DNA of 7,491 bases. Source: Chloroflexota bacterium. Its GTDB lineage: Bacteria > Chloroflexota > Limnocylindria > P2-11E. The translations under genes were made by a program, and so were the position numbers. Below, piece by piece: positions 1 through 5,468 of this stretch (within the stretch, counting starts at the first letter, position 1; each line of letters opens with the position of its first letter). The DNA is taken from positions 1 to 7,491 of the forward strand of contig VBGU01000250.1 of the NCBI GenBank assembly GCA_005881085.1, written 5' to 3'. The notes under the pieces were generated by a model. It had not been told where the DNA came from. It did no database searches and saw only the letters and a list, made by a program, of their open reading frames with translations.

Positions 1-524
1 GTATCGACGTGCTGTTCAACAACGCAGGCATCGCGGGCGTCGGCACGATCCACGAGACCTCGACGGAGCTCTGGGACAAGGTGATGTCGGTGAACGTGCG
101 CGGTGTGTTCCTGGTGAGCAAGTTCGTGGTGCCGCACATGATCGAGAAGAAGCGCGGCTCGATCATCAACATGTCGTCGACGATCGCCGAGATCGGCCTC
201 GCGCAGCGCGCGAGCTATGCCGCGTCGAAGGGCGCGATCCTCGCGCTCACGCGTGCGATGCAGGTTGACTACGCGCCGTTCGGCATCCGTGTGAACGCGC
301 TGCTCCCCGGGACGATTGCGACACCGTTCGTCGAGAAATACCTGCGCGAGTCGTATCCGAGCCGCGAGGAGGGCCTCAAGGCGATCCGCAAGCGCCAGCT
401 GACGAGCGAACTCGGAAAGCCCGAGGACGTCGCGTCCGCGGCGCTCTTCCTGGCGTCGGACGAGTCGAGCTTCGTCATGGGGACCGGCCTGTTCGTCGAC
501 GGCGGCGTGCGCGGGGGGAAGTGA
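1..524 (+). CDS. SDR-family NAD(P)-dependent oxidoreductase, 5' partial
   Basis: Partial gene; the reading frame is open to the left edge (first full codon at position 3), so about 75-80 N-terminal residues, including the glycine-rich TGxxxGxG nucleotide-binding loop, lie outside. The visible part carries the classical SDR signatures in order: NNAG (beta-4 stabilising motif), the catalytic serine in the INMSS segment, the YAASK catalytic Tyr-x3-Lys, the PG segment after beta-6 (LLPGTIATPF) and the C-terminal GTGLFVDGG. It should be a soluble alcohol/sugar or keto-acid dehydrogenase of about 250 residues in total. It ends in GTGA, shared with the start of the next gene, so the two are translationally coupled. 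Given the downstream 2-keto-3-deoxy-acid-type enzyme, a sugar dehydrogenase (xylose, arabinose, fucose type) or a 2-keto-3-deoxy-acid dehydrogenase is likely. SDR substrate cannot be read from this part of the sequence. Confidence 0.93.
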   Translation, partial: IDVLFNNAGIAGVGTIHETSTELWDKVMSVNVRGVFLVSKFVVPHMIEKKRGSIINMSSTIAEIGLAQRASYAASKGAILALTRAMQVDYAPFGIRVNALLPGTIATPFVEKYLRESYPSREEGLKAIRKRQLTSELGKPEDVASAALFLASDESSFVMGTGLFVDGGVRGGK

Positions 525-1423
525 AGCCGCTCGACATCGCGACCCCGGCGCTCGTGCGCGTGCGGGGCGAGGGGCGGACGTTTCTCGCGCTCTGGCGCGA
601 CAAGCGCCTGTGGGATCTCAATCCGCTCACGCTCGACGCACTTCTTCGGCTCCCGCTCGACGGGATCCGCGCGGGTCTCGGCGCGATCACCGGACCCGAG
701 CTCGATCTGGCCCAGGTCGAGCTCGCCGCGCCGGCCGAATCGCAGGAGGTCTGGGCGGCGGGGGTCACGTACCTCCGGAGCCGCGAGGCGCGTCTCGAGG
801 AGGCGAAGCAGAAGACCATCTACGAGCACGTCTACGAAAGCGATCGCCCGGAGCTCTTCTTCAAAGCCGCTGGCTGGCGTGTTGTGCCAGACGGTGGCGA
901 GGTCGGCGTGCGTGAGGACTCGACGTGGGATGTACCTGAGCCCGAGCTCACCGTTCTAACGAACGCGCACGGCGAGGTCGTCGCGTTCGCGTGCGGGAAC
1001 GACATGAGCTCGCGGAGCATCGAGGGCGAGAACCCGCTCTTCCTTCCCCAGGCGAAGGTGTACGACCAGAGCTGCGCGATCGGTCCGGCCGCGGTGCTCG
1101 CATGGGACGTCGACGTCTCGCGCGCCAAGATACGTATGACGATCGAACGTGAGGGAAAGTCCGTGTTTGACGGAACGGCCACGGTCGCCGACATGACGCG
1201 CGAGCCGGCCGACCTCGCGGCCGTGCTGCATTCGTCGTACACGCTTCCGGTCGGAGCGTGGCTGCTCACGGGCACGTCGCTGGTCCCGCCGGAGCCGTAC
1301 ACGGCGAAGCCCGGCGACCTCGTGCGCATCGCGATCGACGGGCTCGGGGACCTGAATAACACCGTGTCGCTCGTCAAGCACAGCGGGGCCGAGGCGAAGC
1401 CGACCCGCCATGCAAGGCGCTAG
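521..1423 (+). CDS. Fumarylacetoacetate hydrolase-fold protein, probable 2-keto-3-deoxy-pentonate dehydratase (KdaD/XylX-like)
   Basis: The 300-residue protein starts at GTG (521) overlapping the SDR stop by 4 nt, with a G-rich ribosome-binding stretch just upstream. Its FAH-fold core carries the metal ligands of the family: the E-x-E pair in VPEPEL (E140, E142) and D161 in GNDMSSR. The surrounding blocks GVTYLRSREAR (81-91), RPELFFKA (109-116) and SIEGENPLFLPQAKVYD (166-182) are typical of the subgroup that contains archaeal 2-keto-3-deoxy-D-arabinonate dehydratase and bacterial XylX. From memory of the Sulfolobus enzyme, the ligand spacing and the active-site lysine (K179 here) match with a constant offset. 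Such enzymes dehydrate 2-keto-3-deoxy-pentonates to 2,5-dioxopentanoate, the step before 2-oxoglutarate in Weimberg-type routes. Family assignment is firm; the substrate is an inference. An alternative is a diketo-acid hydrolase of an L-fucose/L-rhamnose route. Confidence 0.88.
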   Translation: MKPLDIATPALVRVRGEGRTFLALWRDKRLWDLNPLTLDALLRLPLDGIRAGLGAITGPELDLAQVELAAPAESQEVWAAGVTYLRSREARLEEAKQKTIYEHVYESDRPELFFKAAGWRVVPDGGEVGVREDSTWDVPEPELTVLTNAHGEVVAFACGNDMSSRSIEGENPLFLPQAKVYDQSCAIGPAAVLAWDVDVSRAKIRMTIEREGKSVFDGTATVADMTREPADLAAVLHSSYTLPVGAWLLTGTSLVPPEPYTAKPGDLVRIAIDGLGDLNNTVSLVKHSGAEAKPTRHARR

Positions 1424-2516
1424 CGTCACCGCGGTGGCTGAGGCAAGGCTCTTTCCGCCGGAGCAGCTCTTCGAGTTCTCCGTTCGCGTCTTCACGCACC
1501 TCGGCGTTCCCGAGGAAGACGCGCGAACGGCCGCAACCGTTCTGCAGGCAGCCGATCTGCGCGGGATCGACTCCCATGGTGTCGCGCGACTCCACTCGTA
1601 CTTCGAACTGCTGCAGATGGGGCGCATCGACCCCAAGGCGAACGTGACGATCGTGCGCGAGTCGCCGAGCACGGCGACCGTCGACGGAGGCAACGGCCTC
1701 GGCCTGGTCGTCGGCCCGAAGGCGAACGCGATCGCGATGGAGAAGGCCGACGCTAACGGCAGCGGCTGGGTGAGCGTCCGCAACACGAACCACTTCGGCA
1801 TCGCGGGCTACTACGTGCTCGAGGCGCTGAAGCGCGATCTCATCGGCTGGGCCATGACTAACACGACCAAGCTCGTGGCGCCGCTGTGGGGCGCCGAGCG
1901 GATGCTCGGCACGAATCCCATCGCCATCGCGTTCCCGGGTCTCGAGGAGCCCGACATCGTCATCGACATGGCCACAACCGCGGCCGCGTACGGGAAGATC
2001 GAGATCGCGCGACGCGCCAAGAAACTGATCCCGCCGGGATGGGCCATCGACCGGAACGGCGCCGCGACCACCGATCCGAACGCGATGATCGACGGCGGCG
2101 CGATGCTGCCCCTCGGGTCCGATCGCGATGGCGGCGGACACAAGGGATACGGCCTCGCGGTGATGGTCGACGTGCTCTCCGCGATGCTCTCGGGCGCGAA
2201 CTGGGGACCGTTCGTCCCGCCGTTCGCGCTCCGTCAGGAGATGCCGGCGCGCTCGGTCGGCAAAGGCACCGGGCACTTCTTCGGCGCGCTCCGCATCGAC
2301 GCGTTCATCGACAAAGACGAGTTCAAGCGCCAGATCGATGACTTCATCCGGACGCTGCGCAAGACGCGGCCCGCGCCCGGGACCGCGGGGCCGCTGATCC
2401 CCGGCGATCCGGAGCGCGAAGCCGAAGCGATCCGCCGCCGCGAAGGCATTCCGCTCGTCGGCGCGGTGGTCGAGGAGCTACGCGATATTTCCAAGCAAAC
2501 GGGGATTCCGCTCTAG
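1410..2516 (+). CDS. Ldh-family (malate/L-lactate dehydrogenase-like, YiaK type) NAD(P)-dependent oxidoreductase
   Basis: The 368-residue protein belongs to the Ldh_2 family (type-2 malate/L-lactate dehydrogenases, including 2,3-diketo-L-gulonate reductase YiaK, ureidoglycolate and sulfolactate dehydrogenases), whose members use a non-Rossmann NAD(P) fold. Seen in order: RGIDSHGVAR (51-60, with S55-H56 and the arginine of the active site), RNTNHFGIAGYY (124-135, H128), LGTNPIAIAFP (167-176), DMATTAAAYGKIEIARR (187-202) and GGGHKGYGLA (241-250, H244-K245). Length is normal for the family. The ATG at 1410 overlaps the FAH gene by 14 nt, so the gene is the third member of the operon; a GTG at 1434 is a possible later start. 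It probably reduces or oxidises a 2-oxo/2-hydroxy acid in the same sugar-acid route. Its last 39 nt overlap the antisense VapB-like gene. Confidence 0.92.
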   Translation: MQGASVTAVAEARLFPPEQLFEFSVRVFTHLGVPEEDARTAATVLQAADLRGIDSHGVARLHSYFELLQMGRIDPKANVTIVRESPSTATVDGGNGLGLVVGPKANAIAMEKADANGSGWVSVRNTNHFGIAGYYVLEALKRDLIGWAMTNTTKLVAPLWGAERMLGTNPIAIAFPGLEEPDIVIDMATTAAAYGKIEIARRAKKLIPPGWAIDRNGAATTDPNAMIDGGAMLPLGSDRDGGGHKGYGLAVMVDVLSAMLSGANWGPFVPPFALRQEMPARSVGKGTGHFFGALRIDAFIDKDEFKRQIDDFIRTLRKTRPAPGTAGPLIPGDPEREAEAIRRREGIPLVGAVVEELRDISKQTGIPL

Positions 2517-2717
2517 ATCTGCGGCCCTCGTCCTTCGCATGCGGACGAGATCTCCGTCCCAGCCCGCACCTTCTAGGTCGAGCATGTCCCGGCGCCGCCG
2601 GTCTCCGACGAGCGCACGCAGCGCGAAATCGATCGCGGCCCGCTTCGTCGGCAGTCCGTAGAGCTGCATGACTCGGCGGACTACCTTCTCATCGATGACG
2701 ATGGTGGTTCGAGACAC
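2478..2717 (-). CDS. Orphan VapB-like type II antitoxin (ribbon-helix-helix, DUF2191 type)
   Basis: The 79-residue protein starts at GTG (2715-2717). Its N-terminus SRTTIVIDEKVVRRVMQLYG has the RHH DNA-binding beta-strand and first helix. The helix TKRAAIDFALRALV (24-37) and the tail RRRDMLDLEGAGWDGDLVRM (41-60) are the toxin-binding part of VapB proteins of the DUF2191/VapB family. Normally a vapC PIN-domain gene follows within a few bases. Here the downstream sequence on this strand is the antisense of the Ldh gene, so VapC is absent, and the last ~17 residues look like read-through beyond the usual VapB end. The frame is open further upstream, but homology begins exactly at this GTG. It is divergent from the HTH-MNT gene across a 38-bp gap holding a palindrome with a -10-like TATAGC (2725-2730) 7 nt before the start. 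It may be a relic, or a free repressor or antitoxin acting on another locus. Confidence 0.72.
   Translation of the reverse strand: MSRTTIVIDEKVVRRVMQLYGLPTKRAAIDFALRALVGDRRRRDMLDLEGAGWDGDLVRMRRTRAADLERNPRLLGNIA
2527..2549. terminator. Weak candidate hairpin after the Ldh gene
   Basis: A perfect 7-bp inverted repeat, CTCGTCC (2527-2533) and GGACGAG (2543-2549), with a 9-nt loop lies 10 nt after the Ldh stop codon. There is no T-run on either strand, and the hairpin falls inside the 3' end of the convergent VapB-like gene, so it may simply be coding sequence. It could still end the sugar-acid operon before the antisense gene. Confidence 0.25.
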
Positions 2718-2724
2718 AGAGCAC

Positions 2725-2746
2725 GCTATACCTGTTCCGGTATACT
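2725..2746. promoter_or_regulatory. 18-bp palindromic operator overlapping divergent -10 elements
   Basis: Positions 2727-2744 read TATACCTGTTCCGGTATA. The outer arms TATACC/GGTATA are perfectly inverted; read as two 8-bp half-sites with a 2-bp centre, 7 of 8 positions match. The right arm is part of TATACT (2741-2746), 9 nt before the ATG of the HTH-MNT gene. The left arm is part of TATAGC on the - strand (2725-2730), 7 nt before the GTG of the VapB-like gene. Both fit -10 boxes of near-leaderless transcripts; no good -35 box is seen. A protein bound here would shut both genes. Both neighbours, an XRE-HTH protein and an RHH protein, are of DNA-binding families that commonly autoregulate at such sites; which one binds is unknown. 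Confidence 0.6.
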
Positions 2747-2755
2747 TGCGGTGCA

Positions 2756-3268
2756 ATGAAAGTGGGCGGATTGATCCGGGATGCTCGGACGAGAGCGAAG
2801 CTGTCCCAGGCGGCGCTCGCCGATCGAGCCAAGACTTCTCAGCCGGCCATAGCACGTTATGAGGCGGGGGCGGCTTCACCTTCGCTCTCGACCCTCGAGC
2901 GGATCCTCGCGGCAGCCGAAAGCTCACTCATTTTGAGCGCCCCCCAACGGCCGCGTCGTAGCCGAGAGCACTCGCGGGGCGGTCGTCTCGGGCTCATTCG
3001 CCGGCTCCGGAGAAGTTTGGAGGCAGCGGCGGCGCGCCATGGTGTGCGGGATCTTCGTGTATTCGGCTCTGTCGCTCGCGGAGACGAGACTCCCGAAAGC
3101 GACGTCGATTTCCTCGTCGAGCTCGATCCCGGACGGACGCTCCTCGATTTGATCGGATTTCAACAAGAGGCCGAAGAGATTCTCGGCTTCGGCGTCGACG
3201 TGGCGGTGCCTCGAATGATGAAGGAGCGGGTTCGCGCCCGAGCGATCCGCGACGCTCGCCCGGTTTGA
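2756..3268 (+). CDS. HTH (XRE)-MNT nucleotidyltransferase fusion, MntA-type antitoxin
   Basis: The 170-residue protein has two domains. Residues 1-60 form an XRE/Cro-type helix-turn-helix, with the DNA-reading unit LSQAALADRAKTSQPAIARYE at about 16-36. After a basic, serine/arginine-rich linker (62-80), residues about 80-170 form a minimal nucleotidyltransferase (MNT) domain: VFGSVARGDETPESDVDFLV contains the exact GSx10DxD motif (G104-S105, D116, D118), and D148 in FGVDVAV is the third metal-binding acid. In characterised HepT/MntA pairs (type VII toxin-antitoxin) the MNT protein AMPylates the toxin on the tyrosine of its RX4HXY motif. Here the toxin gene overlaps by 4 nt (TTGA). The added HTH suggests the antitoxin also represses its own promoter at the palindrome just upstream. 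The ATG at 2756 has no Shine-Dalgarno sequence and lies 9 nt after TATACT, so the mRNA may be nearly leaderless. Confidence 0.87.
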   Translation: MKVGGLIRDARTRAKLSQAALADRAKTSQPAIARYEAGAASPSLSTLERILAAAESSLILSAPQRPRRSREHSRGGRLGLIRRLRRSLEAAAARHGVRDLRVFGSVARGDETPESDVDFLVELDPGRTLLDLIGFQQEAEEILGFGVDVAVPRMMKERVRARAIRDARPV

Positions 3269-3594
3269 AGAGAGCCGACCGCGACCGCCTCGACGACATT
3301 GCGGAGGCGATCGAGACGATCCGGGGGCATGCCGCGGACCGCAGGTCCGATGAGCGCCTCAGGCGTGACGCTCTCCTTTACAACTTGTTGATCCTCGGCG
3401 AGGCCGTAAAGGCGCTCGGCGAGGAAACGAAGGCGCGGCGTCCCGAGATCGCGTGGCGGCAAATCGCTGGGCTCCGCGTCCTGCTGGCGCACGAGTATTA
3501 CCGGATCGACGCTGCGGAAATCGACGGCATCATCAAGCACGATCTCGGACCGCTAGAGTCCGCGATCACCGCCCTCCGATCGCGACCGACGTAG
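3265..3594 (+). CDS. hepT: HepT-like HEPN-domain ribonuclease toxin (DUF86)
   Basis: The 109-residue, mostly helical protein has the size and layout of DUF86/HepT toxins. The helix DALLYNLLILGEAVKALGEE (35-54) precedes the HEPN active site LRVLLAHEYYRID (70-82), which contains RX4HXY as R71, H76 and Y78. In the studied systems HEPN dimers cleave RNA, and the partner MNT enzyme AMPylates the motif tyrosine to switch the toxin off. The residue after the arginine is V72 where a polar residue (usually Asn, also Asp or His) is common; activity could be altered. The start is TTG at 3265, overlapping the antitoxin stop (TTGA), so translation is coupled and the order is antitoxin first. The stop codon at 3592-3594 directly abuts the last codon of the convergent TMEM175 pseudogene. 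Confidence 0.87.
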   Translation: MKRADRDRLDDIAEAIETIRGHAADRRSDERLRRDALLYNLLILGEAVKALGEETKARRPEIAWRQIAGLRVLLAHEYYRIDAAEIDGIIKHDLGPLESAITALRSRPT

Positions 3595-4166
3595 TTAGGC
3601 CCGCTCGAGCCCGCGACGACGCCGTCCGCTTCGGGCCCCATGCACCGCCGGTAGCGGGCCGAGCACCAAATAGAAGAAGCCAGCGACGGCGGGCGGCGCG
3701 CCGAGCAGTGCGAGCGCGATGCTCCCGAGGCCCGTGCCGATGTTGATGACCGCGCGTCGAAGAGATCGAGCCGAGTGAGGTGCAGCACGTGTCGCTTCCG
3801 GAGCGCGTAGAGGTACATGAGGATAAGCACCACAAAGACCGCGACGTAGCCGATGCCGTAGATGACGATGAGCTGGGCCAGCTGACCCGACTCGGCGCGG
3901 TGTGCACCAGATCGAACAGCTGGCCAAAAAACAAGCGTCGCAAGGAACTTCAGTGGGTAGACATAGAGGAGGACCACGAAGAGAAGGAGCGCGTTCAACA
4001 GGACCATCGGTCCGTCCCCGAGGCCGTAGCGCCGGAAGAACTCGCGGTGCAAGTACCAGATCCAGATAAGCGCCGCGAACGATGGCGCGAACGCGAAGAC
4101 CGCGTCGGAGAATCCTTCGAGGCGCGATGTCTCGGCGCGGCGCTCCCTGGCCATCCGGGCGGGCAT
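3595..4166 (-). pseudogene. TMEM175/DUF1211 family membrane protein, frameshifted and internally shortened
   Basis: The N-terminal frame (ATG at 4164-4166) reads RLEGFSDAVFAFA, the TM1 signature of TMEM175 potassium-channel-like proteins, then IWIWYLHREFFRRYGL, GPMVLLNALLLFVVLLYVYP, PLKFLATLVFW and QLIVIYGIGYVAVFVVLILM. At 3751-3755 the frame breaks: the frame continuing to the TAA at 3595 gives VINIGTGLGSIALALLG, AGFFYLVLGPLPAVHG, the expected last two membrane segments. Adding one base in the GCGCG run (3751-3755) would join both halves as FDAR-VINIG, a 190-residue protein. Between FAFA and SFAALIW about 25-30 residues usual in the family (end of TM1, loop, start of TM2) appear to be missing, judged from memory of homologues. 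The unrepaired frame runs into the antisense of hepT. Its start is 1 nt after the MFS stop (TAGcATG), so it was the downstream member of that operon. Confidence 0.75.
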
Positions 4167-4167
4167 G

Positions 4168-5340
4168 CTAGGTCCCGGGCGACGCGACCCCGCGCACGAC
4201 CGGCTCGCTGTACTCCTTCGGGATGAGCGCGAACGCGAGGACCGCGGCGATCACCTCGAGCGCGAGGGCGCCGAGAAAGGCGAGCTCGAGCGAGATCGGC
4301 GCCACCGCGCCACCGATCGCCGACCCGACGGGGAAGCCGATGAAGTTGAACGACATCGAGACGGCGAAGGCACGCCCGAGCCACGCCGGGTCGGTGCGCC
4401 GCTGACGCAGCGTAAAGAGGACCACGTCGAATGGCCCGGTGGCGAGCCCGATGACCGCCATGACGAGAGCGGCGACGAGAAGATTCGGCGAGAAGAGCAC
4501 CATGGCGTACCCGACCCCGGTGAGCACCATCGCGCCGGCGAGGAACGGCCGCTCACGCCCCTCCGTGCCGACGCGGCCGACGAAGAGCACCGAGACCGCG
4601 GCGGTCACGCCCATGAGCGCGAAGAGCTGGCCGACCTCCGCCGCGCCGCCGCCGAGACGCGACAGCACAAACACGGGAAGCCCGATGTAGAAGAGGCCGT
4701 TGGCGATGTTCGCCGTCGAGACCGAGATCCCGAGGCCTCGGAGCGTGGTGTTACGCCACGTATAGACCAGACCGGCCCACGCGTCGGACAGGAGTCCGCC
4801 GTGCGGGACACGACCGAGCGGATCGCGGAGCGGGACGGTGATGACCGCGGCGACGGCGTAGAACGCCGCCGTCAAGGCGAGCGCCCAGAGGCTGCCGACC
4901 GTCGCGACGAGCGCGCCGGCGATCGCGGGACCGAAGATGCTCGATACGACATAGCCGTTGCTGTCGACGGCGTTCGCTCGTTCCCACAGCGGTCGCGGAA
5001 CGATGAGCGGGAACATCGTGCGAACCCCGGTCGTCGAGAGGGGGAAGGTCAGCGACATGACCGTGACGATCGCGAGGAGCAGGACCTCGGAAAGCACGTC
5101 GGCCGCACCGAGCCCGACGATGAGCGCGAGCGCCGACGCGGCCACCACGTAGTCGACCACCATGAGCTTCACGCGGCCGTGCCGGTCGAGCAGCGCGCCG
5201 GCGATCGGGCTCATGAGCAGGCCTGGTGCGAGAGCGAGGAACGTGACGGCACCGGCGAGTCCCGGAGAATGGAATCGCTCGAGCGCGAAGAGGACGAGGA
5301 TGAGCTCGACCATCGTCGTCGCGGTTCGCGCGAGCAACAT
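4168..5340 (-). CDS. MFS transporter (EntS/MFS_3-like drug or metabolite exporter)
   Basis: From the ATG at 5338-5340 the protein has 390 residues and reads as hydrophobic membrane segments throughout, in a 12-helix MFS layout. The TM2-TM3 loop carries the MFS motif A variant GALLDRHGRVKLM (48-60). TM regions such as TFLALAPGLLMSPIAGALL and GYVVSSIFGPAIAGALVATVG and the cytoplasmic LRDPLGRVPHGG match the MFS_3 group (enterobactin exporter EntS, macrolide-efflux-like proteins). Proton-driven export of a small molecule is likely; the substrate is unknown. The start is doubtful: 30 more codons without a stop precede the ATG (5341-5430) and encode RRLFQIPGLPRLLAS, which resembles the cytoplasmic N-terminus of this family, yet they contain no ATG, GTG or TTG. 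Neither the ATG nor the upstream region has a visible ribosome-binding site. Downstream the TMEM175 gene follows after 1 nt. Confidence 0.85.
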   Translation of the reverse strand: MLLARTATTMVELILVLFALERFHSPGLAGAVTFLALAPGLLMSPIAGALLDRHGRVKLMVVDYVVAASALALIVGLGAADVLSEVLLLAIVTVMSLTFPLSTTGVRTMFPLIVPRPLWERANAVDSNGYVVSSIFGPAIAGALVATVGSLWALALTAAFYAVAAVITVPLRDPLGRVPHGGLLSDAWAGLVYTWRNTTLRGLGISVSTANIANGLFYIGLPVFVLSRLGGGAAEVGQLFALMGVTAAVSVLFVGRVGTEGRERPFLAGAMVLTGVGYAMVLFSPNLLVAALVMAVIGLATGPFDVVLFTLRQRRTDPAWLGRAFAVSMSFNFIGFPVGSAIGGAVAPISLELAFLGALALEVIAAVLAFALIPKEYSEPVVRGVASPGT

Positions 5341-5468
5341 GCTGGCGAGAAGGCGCGGGAGACCGGGGATCTGAAAGAGGCGCCGGTAGCTCGGCCGCGC
5401 CTCAGTGACGACTTCGGTTATCGAGCGACTCTACCGAACGAAGAGGAACGTAGCCCTCGGCACACTCG

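Noticed and set aside
1374..2276. 300-residue open frame on the - strand
   Set aside because: Antisense to the Ldh gene, very rich in Arg, His and Asp, no family motif; the + strand has clear Ldh motifs over the same bases.
2718..2927. Upstream extension of the VapB-like frame (70 more codons)
   Set aside because: These codons are antisense to the HTH-MNT gene, have no family similarity and cross the palindrome; the VapB homology starts exactly at the GTG at 2715-2717.
3498..3594. C-terminal part of the 222-residue - strand frame
   Set aside because: This part is antisense to hepT and arises only because of the frameshift; the family-like C-terminus is in the frame ending at 3595.
5431..5468. 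End of the shifted DUF2726 frame as a genuine C-terminus
   Set aside because: After the 22-bp duplication the sequence becomes Arg/Cys/His-rich with no family likeness, while the other frame gives the expected DUF2726 ending.
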